From Ignavibacteriae bacterium HGW-Ignavibacteriae-1 (lineage in GTDB: Bacteria; Bacteroidota; Ignavibacteria; Kapaibacteriales; UBA2268), in the NCBI GenBank assembly GCA_002839825.1, contig PGYU01000001.1, positions 1 to 64,000 on the forward strand: 64,000 bases of DNA, read 5' to 3'. The notes under the pieces were generated by a model. The model did no database searches, was not told the origin of the DNA, and saw only the letters and a list, made by a program, of their open reading frames with translations. Of the stretch, positions 34,611 to 44,264 are shown in pieces (position 1 is the first letter of the stretch; every line of letters begins with the position of its first letter). A program made the position numbers and the translations under genes.

Positions 34611-35925
34611 AATTTTAATATCGAAGTATATTGATAGTGAATTATCAACCACCGAAGACCTGCAATTGCGGGAATCTCTTCGGGATAATATTCATTCCAA
34701 ATCAAAATTTGATTCGGCAATTGACACTCACCATCAATTAAAGCAGGACGCAGCCTCAATACGCGTACCTGAAAAACTCTTGCGTGACACCGAAGACAAA
34801 ATATTAATGAATATTATGGCTGCTCAGCCGGCTTCTGCTCAAATTACCAAGATGACTTCAAGATGGTATCAATATTCAGCTGCTGCTGTAATATTAGTTG
34901 CTTTCATGATATCCGGCGTTATGCAGATAAGCGAACAAAATTCGCCACGTGCAATAGCTTTCTTGCAGAATACCACTGCAGCAACAGTTGATTCCGATAA
35001 TATCTTAGTAGCTGAATCCACTAAAAATAATTCATCGAACTCGATTGAATTGAAATCAGAATCCGTGTCGCAAATCGCAGCAGCTAAAGATGAAATCGAG
35101 GTTTCCGTTGTTCCCACTGATAATATTATACCAGAATTATCAGCAAATGATGAACTGTCTGTTGCAACTCAATCCGGCAACGCAGCAATTGATTCAGATG
35201 ATTCAGAACAAGTAAGTATTTTAAGTGAAAAAATCATAATTCAATCGGGTAACACCAATAATGTGTTGAATAATAGCATCTCCGATGGAGCAATCGTTCA
35301 AATACCCAAATCGAATTACAATGTAGCCTCAAATTTACCTCCAACATATTTTGCAGAGCCTTTTATGGGATTTGCCGGAGTACAGTTGCACACTTTCATG
35401 TCGTATGATTTTTCGCATTCAGGATTCAAAACGAGCGGAAATTCACCTATTCTGAATATTTCACAAAGCATCTCATACGAGGTAACCGATAGGCTTGGTT
35501 TCGGTGTAGAATTTGGAATAACAGAATTCACTTATGATAGAAGACAAAATATCTATTTACCCGGAACAGTCGAACATCAAACCGGTCCATCAGTTCAGGC
35601 ACCGACAGGTGGTGGCGAGAATCATGTGATTGTTCCTGTTGAAATAGAAACAGTACGACAATTCATGTGGGGAACTGCATTTATGGATTATGCAATTGTA
35701 AAATATGACGATTTTGTAATTGTCGGGAGATTAGGTTTAGGTGGTTCCAACGAAGGACCATTGGGATTTGGAAGGCTTTATGCTCAGTATGACTTGTTCC
35801 GCTATCTTTCATTTACTGTTGGTACTGAAGGACGTTTGTTTGTCAATGATTTACCAAGTTCGCAATTCAATAGAGCAATGCGTTCAAGCAGTTCAGTTGT
35901 TTATGGTATTAGACTTAAGTTTTAA
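34600..35925 (+). CDS. Anti-sigma-factor-like membrane protein with a C-terminal outer-membrane-like domain
   Basis: A 441-residue protein. Residues 1-85 are cytoplasmic and helical (LISKYIDSELSTTEDLQLRE resembles the start of anti-sigma domains, though no HxxxCxxC zinc motif is present). One membrane helix spans about 91-110. A Ser/Thr/Asn-rich linker (about 115-250) follows. Residues about 255-441 have alternating strands with aromatic girdles (FMGFAGVQLHTFMSYDF, YEVTDRLGFGVEFGITEF, FVIVGRLGLGG, YLSFTVGTEGRLFV) ending VYGIRLKF, as in outer-membrane barrel proteins. AAGGAAATAA precedes the ATG. Overlap with the sigma gene argues for co-regulation. The combination of an inner-membrane helix and barrel-like domain is unusual. 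Confidence 0.72.
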   Translation: MSLEILISKYIDSELSTTEDLQLRESLRDNIHSKSKFDSAIDTHHQLKQDAASIRVPEKLLRDTEDKILMNIMAAQPASAQITKMTSRWYQYSAAAVILVAFMISGVMQISEQNSPRAIAFLQNTTAATVDSDNILVAESTKNNSSNSIELKSESVSQIAAAKDEIEVSVVPTDNIIPELSANDELSVATQSGNAAIDSDDSEQVSILSEKIIIQSGNTNNVLNNSISDGAIVQIPKSNYNVASNLPPTYFAEPFMGFAGVQLHTFMSYDFSHSGFKTSGNSPILNISQSISYEVTDRLGFGVEFGITEFTYDRRQNIYLPGTVEHQTGPSVQAPTGGGENHVIVPVEIETVRQFMWGTAFMDYAIVKYDDFVIVGRLGLGGSNEGPLGFGRLYAQYDLFRYLSFTVGTEGRLFVNDLPSSQFNRAMRSSSSVVYGIRLKF

Positions 35926-36017
35926 ACATTACAAGATAATTCTTTGAAATTACACAAATTTTTAATAATTTGGATGTTGTGTTAAAATATTTTTTTGAAA
36001 TTATTAATTAGGAATTG

Positions 36018-36086
36018 TATAGGCTAACTGTTACAAGATTTTACCAAAATCATGCCAATTATATTGGTATCAAGTACCAGCCTATA
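36018..36086 (+). promoter_or_regulatory. Possible structured leader before the TonB-receptor gene
   Basis: TATAGGCT (36018-36025) pairs with AGCCTATA (36079-36086). Inside, TACCAA (36042-36047) can pair with TTGGTA (36064-36069), while CCAAT/ATTGG (36055-36067) and GGTA/TACC (36066-36078) offer competing pairings. No known riboswitch core is recognised. It lies about 90 bases upstream of the receptor start, in a 248-base gap otherwise without features; whether it is transcribed is unknown. Confidence 0.35.
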
Positions 36087-36173
36087 TCTATACTATACGT
36101 TAGAATGATAAATTTGTTACAAAAAACATGTGTAAAAATAAAATTTCTACTAGTTTATTAAAGGAGTAGCTTT

Positions 36174-39100
36174 ATGCGTAAGTTATTTTTACTTATTTTC
36201 TTGGGATTGATTATTTTGCCCGCAATGTCATATGCCAGTATATATGGCGTTTTACGGGGTAAAGTAGTAGATGAAGAGGGTAAGGGATTGAGAGGTGCTA
36301 CAGTATTTTTGGAAGGAACTGCCAAAGGTACGGTAGTCAGAGAAAACGACGGTAGCTTTACCATCGTAAATATTGAAGCTGCTGAATATACAGTACGATT
36401 TACCTATGTCGGTAAACAGACTGTTAGACAGCTTGTAAGAGTTTCTGCTGACAAAACATCTACAGTTGAAATTGTTATGAAAGATGAATCAGGCGGCGTT
36501 ACGACTGAGACAGTAACAGTAACTGCAGAAACAATGGTGAACGTTGATGACGAAGGCGGCACCAAGAAAATTATGTCAGGCGACCAAATCCAAAATATCG
36601 CTCGTGAAGGGCTATCCGGTGTTGTAGCTATGACCTCAGGTGTGCTACAGAGCGGTGGTGGATTCGTTATCCGTGGTGGTCGTCAAGAAGAGACTCAAAT
36701 CAAAGTTGATGGTATTGACGTCGGCAATCAATTTACAGGTGGATTCGGCGTTTCGGGTTCCGGATACTATCCTATGGTATCCAATTATGCTACCGAAGAA
36801 GTTCAAGTTATTACCGGTGGTTTTACTGCAGAATATGGTGATGTATCATCCGGTGTTGTTAATACAATCGTTCGTCGAGGAAGAAATGACAGATACGATG
36901 GTTTCATTCGTTGGTTAACTGATGTGCCTGCACTTTATGGCAGCCAACCTACCGGTTTACAAGTTATACGCGAAGGCACTCGCCTTAAAGCAGTTGAAAC
37001 AGGGGACGGTGCGCAATGGCAGGGCAGCAAACAAAATACATTTGAATTTGGTACAGGTGGACCGATTCCGGTTCTGAATGATATGGAATTCTTCAAAAAC
37101 GCTACATTTTATATCACGGGTAATTACTTTCATGAAAACCACCGTGATAATACTTACGAAATTTATGACCCTTGGGGAACAAATATAGGTCAACGTCCTG
37201 ATAATCAATCATGGGTTCGTGACATTCGCGGTAATATAAGATTTACACTTCCAAATGATATGACATTACAAGTTAGTGGCAATTATGGTGTTTCGAGCTT
37301 TGAATTCTCAAGTTGGGGATGGATGTATGCCAATCAAGAAGGTCATGTTTATGATAAAACTGCTGATGGCAGCTTCATACTCAAAACTAACGAAGATGGC
37401 TCGCCCGTAACCAATGGCATTCCGGAAAGAATAGCACGCCAGAACGTGCTTGATCAATTCGTAAATGGCTTCAACATTTTAATAAATCATACTTTGACTT
37501 CTAAGAGTTTTTATGAACTTAGAATTGGTAATGCATCAAACAATGACGCCAGTTCAAGAAGAGTTGGTTGGGAAGACCCCGGTTTCTTTTCAGGATTTGA
37601 AGTATGGGAACCAACCGACGATTATAAAGTCGAAAACAACCAATTAGTACCCGGTCAAGATAGAATTATTGACCACTATACATTTCTTTCGGATATTGGC
37701 TACACCAAAGATGGATTTGCACGTGGCGATTTTCCTCAGAGAAATCCTATATCCGGATATTATGAAGGTAACTCAAATGCTTCCGGAACATATAACCCTT
37801 ATGGTATAACTAACTTGTTCCCTACTTCAGGTGGTGGTTCCTTTAGTTTCAGAGATGGTAATTGGTGGACTTTTGATGGTAGCTATACCCAAATTTTCAA
37901 TACAGGTGAATTCGACCATACATTTAAAACAGGTTTCGTGTTGACATTGTTTGAACTTCATCGTCATACAAACAGCAATCCATATGATGGAAATCCATTC
38001 TTCGATGTTTATACCGATGGCAGATGGGGCGGGAATTTATATGCTGAAAATGATGCTGTTCTCGAAAAAACTAACAAACCATATAAACCAACGAAATTTG
38101 GTATTTACTTTAATGACCAAATATCCTTCAAAGGTATCAGAATCAGTGCCGGTATGAGACTTGACTATTTTAATGCCAATTCCGAATATAGGCTACCATC
38201 TGAAAATTGGATACCAATAAGTTCCGATACAGGTTTTGCTACGGCAGCTGCAAAAGTGCAAGTTAGTCCGCGTATAAACATATCATATCCAATTACCGAT
38301 ATGTCATTTTTGCGACTTTCTTATGGTATGTTCTTCCAAATGCCACAACTTCAATATATGTATGATAATTTTGCAGTTGATTTATTACGTGGTAATTCAG
38401 TTATTGGCAATCCAGATATGGACGCTCAAAGAACTAATCAATATGAAATCGCATATAGTCAGCAACTTACTGAAGTATTTGCATTTACAACTGTCGCTTA
38501 TTACAAAGATATTTACAACCAATTAGGTCTCATGCGTGTTGAAGCCGTTCCGGAACCATATTACCAATATACCGTTTCAGATTATGGTAGTTCACGGGGA
38601 GTAGAATTTACTCTCGAAAAAATGGGACAAAATAATTTCTCATTTGATATCAATTATACTTTAGCTTGGGTTACCGGTACCTCACAAAATGCAACATCCA
38701 ATTATAATGTTGTTATTGACCCCTTTACTAACAAGCCGGCTTTCCCGCTTTCTGAGTATCCAATGGGTCAAGATATTCGTCATTATGCAAAATCAAATTT
38801 CAGAGTTTACTGGCAAAATAACGAAGGACCATCAATTGGTGGTATTAAATTGCTCGAAAATACAAATTTGATATTTACTGGTATTTACCGAACAGGTACG
38901 CCTTATACTCGTACTGACCGTTCAGGAACTGCAATTGCAGAACGAAACTCGGAAAGACAACCCTCGAGATGGCTTCTTGATGCAAGAATTTCAAAATCCT
39001 TCCGCTTAAGTGATATATTTGGTGATGGTGCAGGAAATTCAGAATTTGAAATTTTTGCAAATATCAACAATTTACTTAACCTATCTCAAGCTCTTGGAGT

Positions 39101-39404
39101 GTATGCTGCAACCGGTGACCCGATTGATGATGGTAGAACTTTTGACCGCCAAGTAGGTGACTTTGCAAACACAGCTTACTACAAAGACCCTGATATCGCT
39201 AACCCGGCAACTTATGCTTCGGTGCAATACGATTTTTACGGCAACAGAAGATATAACGAAGTAGCGGATTTTGACGGCAATGGTATCGTAACACAAGCAG
39301 AAACTTACGAAAGTTATTTTAAATATGTAGCAACGATTATTGCTTTCCGTGGCAATTTCCAAATTCCCAGAACCATCAACATCGGTATGATGTTTAGATT
39401 TTAA
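36174..39404 (+). CDS. TonB-dependent, SusC-like outer-membrane receptor
   Basis: A 1076-residue outer-membrane protein. A signal peptide (about 1-22) is followed by a carboxypeptidase-regulatory-like domain (about 25-105: GVLRGKVVDEEGKGLRGATV). A plug domain (about 130-240) has GGGFVIRGGRQEETQIKVDG and SNYATEEVQVITGGFTAEYG. The 22-stranded barrel fills the rest and ends MMFRF, with the aromatic C-terminus used for barrel assembly. No clear TonB box is seen before the plug. SD AAGGAG precedes the ATG. No SusD partner follows; instead a giant secreted protein and a PorV-like barrel do, so this may work with surface-protein export rather than glycan import. Confidence 0.88.
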   Translation: MRKLFLLIFLGLIILPAMSYASIYGVLRGKVVDEEGKGLRGATVFLEGTAKGTVVRENDGSFTIVNIEAAEYTVRFTYVGKQTVRQLVRVSADKTSTVEIVMKDESGGVTTETVTVTAETMVNVDDEGGTKKIMSGDQIQNIAREGLSGVVAMTSGVLQSGGGFVIRGGRQEETQIKVDGIDVGNQFTGGFGVSGSGYYPMVSNYATEEVQVITGGFTAEYGDVSSGVVNTIVRRGRNDRYDGFIRWLTDVPALYGSQPTGLQVIREGTRLKAVETGDGAQWQGSKQNTFEFGTGGPIPVLNDMEFFKNATFYITGNYFHENHRDNTYEIYDPWGTNIGQRPDNQSWVRDIRGNIRFTLPNDMTLQVSGNYGVSSFEFSSWGWMYANQEGHVYDKTADGSFILKTNEDGSPVTNGIPERIARQNVLDQFVNGFNILINHTLTSKSFYELRIGNASNNDASSRRVGWEDPGFFSGFEVWEPTDDYKVENNQLVPGQDRIIDHYTFLSDIGYTKDGFARGDFPQRNPISGYYEGNSNASGTYNPYGITNLFPTSGGGSFSFRDGNWWTFDGSYTQIFNTGEFDHTFKTGFVLTLFELHRHTNSNPYDGNPFFDVYTDGRWGGNLYAENDAVLEKTNKPYKPTKFGIYFNDQISFKGIRISAGMRLDYFNANSEYRLPSENWIPISSDTGFATAAAKVQVSPRINISYPITDMSFLRLSYGMFFQMPQLQYMYDNFAVDLLRGNSVIGNPDMDAQRTNQYEIAYSQQLTEVFAFTTVAYYKDIYNQLGLMRVEAVPEPYYQYTVSDYGSSRGVEFTLEKMGQNNFSFDINYTLAWVTGTSQNATSNYNVVIDPFTNKPAFPLSEYPMGQDIRHYAKSNFRVYWQNNEGPSIGGIKLLENTNLIFTGIYRTGTPYTRTDRSGTAIAERNSERQPSRWLLDARISKSFRLSDIFGDGAGNSEFEIFANINNLLNLSQALGVYAATGDPIDDGRTFDRQVGDFANTAYYKDPDIANPATYASVQYDFYGNRRYNEVADFDGNGIVTQAETYESYFKYVATIIAFRGNFQIPRTINIGMMFRF

Positions 39405-39455
39405 TTAGGGGGAATTGATAAAATGAAAATTATTAATGAAAAATTAGAGGTAATA

Positions 39456-42400
39456 ATGTTTAACAGAAAATCTACGAGGTTTTACTTAGCTTTGCTTGCC
39501 ATTGTTTTCGTTTCTACATTCAACATGAATGCTGCAACGATTAATACAGGCAAAAATGCAGATGATAAGGGAAACGATCAAGAACGATTGCAAGCTAAGA
39601 CATATAATAATGTATATGATTTGCAACAAAATTCAATCAGTAACATTCAATTCTATACTACCAATTATGGTATATTCGGATATGATGTTGCAAGAAGTAT
39701 TGGCGGGGGATATTGGCCCCGAGGCTCTCTAAATCAATATATCTTTGCCGGTGGACTTTGGATTGGTGTTGAAAAATACAGAAATCCAACTGATGCTGAA
39801 AGAACCAGATATGTATCTATTACATATAATCCTAATTCAGGAAGAGGCTGGTATGTACCCGGACGTATAAATTATGGTGGTCCTAATAACACGGAGTTTC
39901 CAAATCTTGATGCGGTTGACCCAACAGATGTTTTGAAATACAGAACTTACTTTTCAACCGATTTTATACCAAGTACAGGTGAACCGGTCAATCCTGACCA
40001 TCAGTATTATTGGCCCATATGGGATGCATCTAAAAATGAAGAGGATACACTTAAAACAAATAGATATTTAGGTTATTTTATTCCACAAACTGAACTTAGA
40101 AATACAGCAACTCATCCACGTGGACCAGCTTTCATTTCCGGTGAAGATATCTTTTCTACTTACAAAGATACAGATTTAAGCAGATATGAAGGTGGTGTTG
40201 CTTCACGTCGTGAAAGAGGTTATCCAATTCGCTTTCAAGTTGACCAAATGATTTATTCATGGGGTTTTGGAGATTACAAAGATTTTATCTTTTTAAAATA
40301 CGAAGTGACCAATTATTCTACCGATACTTTATGGAATTGTTGGTTAGCTCCAATTCAAGACGTTGATATTGCTCGTGCACCTGCCACATCTTATGGTGCC
40401 GGTAATGATAGAGCAAAATATTTTGATTGTAATGATACACTCAATATGGCAGTTCAGTGGTCGAATGCAGACAGAGGTGAAGCCAATCAAGGTTTTGGAT
40501 ATCTTGGCTTTGACTTTTTAGAATCACCGGCTGTTGTTGTAATAAATGACACAACATTTAATGAAATCCGTGATTCACTTGGTGTTGTTATCCAAATTGA
40601 TACTATACTCACTCCTGTTGGACCAAATGAGTATAACCCTGAATTGCACGGTCCTGACGCTCCGCAATTTGTGAGAAAAGACAAAATAGTTTTCACTAAT
40701 GATGAGCAACTTGGACTCGTTACATTTCGTAATTGGGCAATTGACGATGATAGATTAGAAGATGAAGAAAGATATAATTTCATATCTACCGGTCAACAAG
40801 ATGGCGATGACGCCCCGGGTGACAAACGATTCTTGATGTCAACCGGACCATTCCATATGCGTCCCGGTGATACAGTTAGGACTGTTGTAGGTATGATTCT
40901 TGCAAACTCTACCAAAGGTGTTGATGCTGATGGTACCTGTGATGATATGAAAGAATTAGAACGTAAGGATATTTTCGCTCAACAAGTTTACGATAATAAC
41001 TTCCGTGCTCCAACTCCGCCTGACCGTGCCATCATCACAAATTGGCAAGGACTAAATCATGCAGTTAGTATTCAGTGGGATAATACTTCAGAAATGTCTT
41101 ACGATATTTATGAAAAAGGATTAGATTTTATGGGTTATAAGATTTATCGTGCCCGTAGAACTAATCTTGATACTTTTGCTATCAATGAAATTTCACCGGG
41201 TGGTAACTATCCAAGCGGTAAAGGTCCATTCGGATGGAAACAAGTTGCACAATATAGATTGCCTCCTCCATTCCAAAAATCACAATACAGAGCAGGAACT
41301 GATGATACTGATATTTCTATGCCGATGATTGATGATTTGCGTATCATAGGTCCATATTTCGATGCTAATGGTACTATCGTAGATTCGATGGCTATTAAAG
41401 TTATGAGGATTGGGAGTGGTATGCGAGTTACTCCAAGGCAATATGCTCCGGTTATCGTTAGTATCGATACTTCTGCATTTAGAGACCCTTGGGGGAAATA
41501 TTGGGCTAAATTGGTAGAGCGTGACCCTAATCTTCGATTTGATGAAACAGATACATTACGTAGAGTTTCACAAGGAGGTTTTCCTTATGTAAATTATAAT
41601 CCCAATCTCAGACATGAATTATTCGACTCAGTTTTAGTCGGAGTTGCATATTTAGACAGAGCCTTGGTTAAATTTAATCCATTACTTTTTAAACGTTCTA
41701 CATTTACTAAATCACCAAAAGAAATTGATAGTATTTTTAATTTATTCACTGATGGTATTGTAGGTCAATGGAGAAGAGTATGGGATGACAAGTTAAAAGA
41801 TTCAGTTTTCCAAAGATTGACTACTGATGCCATTTGGTTAAAAGAAACCCAAAGAATAGCGAATATTCATGGCAAAGATACAACCATAATAGATATTTGG
41901 ATGCCTAGAGCGGCAAGTACAGTGATGCAAGATACAACACATGTATTTGAAACTTTAACTACCCTTTACGAATATATTAAATTAGGCAATGTCCAAATTG
42001 ATTTTCCTGAATTTGAGCAAAGTTTAGAAGTCAGACGTGATGTAATAGGTCCGTATATGGCAAGAGTCACAAACAATAGAACTTTCTTTGACGTAGGCGA
42101 TGATAATCAAGATGGCTACATCTCTCCTGATGCTGACCCGACTAAAACTGAAAAACTAATCAATAATATTGATTATTTCTACAAAGTTTTAGCATATGAC
42201 GAGGGTGATTATCAACAACCTACTCCAAGTAAGCTTAATACATCGTCTCTTGGTTTGACAAATATGATTAAAACATTTCCTTCAGCTGCTCCTTCAGGAG
42301 ATATGCCTTCTATTCAAATAATTCATGTTGATTCTAGTTTGATAGGTGGCTTATATAACTTCAGATTCTTTGCAGTGGACAATGACAGATTGATACAAAA

Positions 42401-44201
42401 ATTTGAAGGTGATGAACTTATTCTTAAATTTGAACCGTATTGGTTTTTATCAAGTTTCCCTTTTGATTCAAAATCTCCTACTTCCTTAACCAGTTTTGGC
42501 TTATATCGGAATATAATTACTTTATGGAGTAAAAATACAGGCGATACTTTGTATAGGGGTTTTGCAAGTTATGAATCTAAACCTTGCGACTTGAGCTATT
42601 ATGAATTTTTCACAGAAAATGCAGCATCATATGTACTATCAGATACGGCTGTTTACGACCCTACTACTGACACATATATGGACTTTGGAGAGAAGATGGC
42701 AACAGGTATTAAAACAAGAACCGGAAGATTTTCGTCAGGCGACTTTACATATCCTAACTATTGCTATACTAATAGTTGGATGCCAAATGCCTATGGAATT
42801 TTAGGATTCAGTTTTGATTTTACTATTAGCCAATATGCCGGACGATTCCGTCCTGATTCTTTGACATTGTCAACAGCTTATGGGCAGGGTGTTAATGCTA
42901 ATACACCAGTCAATTTTAAAACGGACGAGAATGCGCTTTATGAAACTAATCCTGCACTTGCAATTGTTCAAAGAACTATGCCGGTTGGATTTGATTTCAA
43001 CACTTATAGTACCCAATACGGCAGTTTCAATAATGGTCCTGGTATTTATGAGGTTGAATTCTTACCGGGCGGTTCTGTAGATAACTACGAATTAGCTTGG
43101 CATAGGGACCAAAATTCTAATACATTCCAAATTGAATATTTAGATGTGAAAGTAAAAAACATCATTGAGTTCAAACGTCCTTCAGGTAGTGGCGATTCTG
43201 TAATAGTTGATTATCCAAATGATGTAGAACATTTAGCAATTCAACCTGTTCTTAAAAAAACTAAATCAACGGTTTTACAGTTTGGCAACGAATATAATAA
43301 TATTTGGGGAGCAGATATACTTTATCCTAACCCTGCTAATTTAGCTTATTACGGAGAATCAACTAATGATTTTATCGGTAAATATAATATTCATGCTTAT
43401 GGTTGGATTTCTAATTCTAATCTCAAAAGAGAACAAGTTACACCGGCAAATATTCCACTCCAAGTTGCCCGACCAAAGACAGGTATGTTAAGTGGTTATG
43501 GAGTTGAGTCGTTTTCAGGCTTACCACAACAAAGTGATAATGGTTTAGGTAGATATTACAAGACTGCTATTTCCGTCAATGGTGCTGACACATTAGATTT
43601 TACTCATATTATAAATATTTCCGGCGTTCAATTTGCATTAGATTTTGCTAACAAAGGAAGAACAAATCTATTTCGTCCGGATTGGGTCCGCAAAACACAG
43701 GATGACTATAATATCTGGACTGCCGTTGATTTCAAACCCGGCGATAAGATTTATCTCAGAACTTATGGCGGAGCATTGGGATTACCATTGCCCGGAGCTA
43801 CTGTAATTGCTAAAGTTGGCAAAAGCGCTCCCGACAACGAACAATATTCTGATGGTCAATTAGACGGTGTTAGTGTGGTTCCGAATCCATACTATATTTC
43901 GCACGAAGGTGTCAAATCACCATACGATTCGAAAATCTACTTTACTAAATTACCTCCGCGTTGCACAATTCAGATTTATACTGTAGCCGGAGACTTAGTA
44001 AATACGCTCGAACACGATGAATACCAAAATGAAGGTGACGAAACAAGAAATGCCGTGCAAGTTTGGGATTTGCTTTCAAGCAATCTCCAACGTGTCCAAA
44101 GCCAAACTTTCGTTGCTGTAATTACTACTCCAAACGGAGCTCAAACAGTGAAGAAATTCAGCGTTATCGTTGGTGGATTCAGAATAATTGAACAAAACTA
44201 A
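39456..44201 (+). CDS. Giant secreted protein of the TonB-receptor/PorV locus, probable T9SS cargo
   Basis: A protein of about 1581 residues with a signal peptide (STRFYLALLAIVFVSTF then NMNAA). Its long middle is rich in aromatic residues, Asp and Asn and I recognise no catalytic domain. Repeated segments such as WNCWLAPIQDVDIARAP and VGMILANSTKG occur in surface proteins of related bacteria. The end (about 1475-1581: VSVVPNPYYISHEG, PRCTIQIYTVAGDLVNTLEH, TFVAVITTPNGAQTVKKF) resembles the FlgD-like/T9SS C-terminal sorting fold, with the typical VVPNPY entry. Starts at 39423 and 39456 both have ribosome sites; 39456 fits the signal peptide better (AGAGG). It begins soon after the receptor gene, so both are probably in one operon. 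Confidence 0.72.
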   Translation: MFNRKSTRFYLALLAIVFVSTFNMNAATINTGKNADDKGNDQERLQAKTYNNVYDLQQNSISNIQFYTTNYGIFGYDVARSIGGGYWPRGSLNQYIFAGGLWIGVEKYRNPTDAERTRYVSITYNPNSGRGWYVPGRINYGGPNNTEFPNLDAVDPTDVLKYRTYFSTDFIPSTGEPVNPDHQYYWPIWDASKNEEDTLKTNRYLGYFIPQTELRNTATHPRGPAFISGEDIFSTYKDTDLSRYEGGVASRRERGYPIRFQVDQMIYSWGFGDYKDFIFLKYEVTNYSTDTLWNCWLAPIQDVDIARAPATSYGAGNDRAKYFDCNDTLNMAVQWSNADRGEANQGFGYLGFDFLESPAVVVINDTTFNEIRDSLGVVIQIDTILTPVGPNEYNPELHGPDAPQFVRKDKIVFTNDEQLGLVTFRNWAIDDDRLEDEERYNFISTGQQDGDDAPGDKRFLMSTGPFHMRPGDTVRTVVGMILANSTKGVDADGTCDDMKELERKDIFAQQVYDNNFRAPTPPDRAIITNWQGLNHAVSIQWDNTSEMSYDIYEKGLDFMGYKIYRARRTNLDTFAINEISPGGNYPSGKGPFGWKQVAQYRLPPPFQKSQYRAGTDDTDISMPMIDDLRIIGPYFDANGTIVDSMAIKVMRIGSGMRVTPRQYAPVIVSIDTSAFRDPWGKYWAKLVERDPNLRFDETDTLRRVSQGGFPYVNYNPNLRHELFDSVLVGVAYLDRALVKFNPLLFKRSTFTKSPKEIDSIFNLFTDGIVGQWRRVWDDKLKDSVFQRLTTDAIWLKETQRIANIHGKDTTIIDIWMPRAASTVMQDTTHVFETLTTLYEYIKLGNVQIDFPEFEQSLEVRRDVIGPYMARVTNNRTFFDVGDDNQDGYISPDADPTKTEKLINNIDYFYKVLAYDEGDYQQPTPSKLNTSSLGLTNMIKTFPSAAPSGDMPSIQIIHVDSSLIGGLYNFRFFAVDNDRLIQKFEGDELILKFEPYWFLSSFPFDSKSPTSLTSFGLYRNIITLWSKNTGDTLYRGFASYESKPCDLSYYEFFTENAASYVLSDTAVYDPTTDTYMDFGEKMATGIKTRTGRFSSGDFTYPNYCYTNSWMPNAYGILGFSFDFTISQYAGRFRPDSLTLSTAYGQGVNANTPVNFKTDENALYETNPALAIVQRTMPVGFDFNTYSTQYGSFNNGPGIYEVEFLPGGSVDNYELAWHRDQNSNTFQIEYLDVKVKNIIEFKRPSGSGDSVIVDYPNDVEHLAIQPVLKKTKSTVLQFGNEYNNIWGADILYPNPANLAYYGESTNDFIGKYNIHAYGWISNSNLKREQVTPANIPLQVARPKTGMLSGYGVESFSGLPQQSDNGLGRYYKTAISVNGADTLDFTHIINISGVQFALDFANKGRTNLFRPDWVRKTQDDYNIWTAVDFKPGDKIYLRTYGGALGLPLPGATVIAKVGKSAPDNEQYSDGQLDGVSVVPNPYYISHEGVKSPYDSKIYFTKLPPRCTIQIYTVAGDLVNTLEHDEYQNEGDETRNAVQVWDLLSSNLQRVQSQTFVAVITTPNGAQTVKKFSVIVGGFRIIEQN

Positions 44202-44209
44202 TTTTAATA

Positions 44210-44239
44210 ACTCCCGCTTAAGATAAAGCGGGAGTATTT
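44210..44239 (+). terminator. Hairpin between the giant secreted protein and the PorV-like gene
   Basis: ACTCCCGCTT (44210-44219) pairs perfectly with AAGCGGGAGT (44226-44235), loop AAGATA. The following ATTTAACG is a poor T-tract, so it may be a partial terminator or an mRNA-stability element within an operon. Confidence 0.6.
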
Positions 44240-44264
44240 AACGAAAAAATGGAGTTAGAAAACA

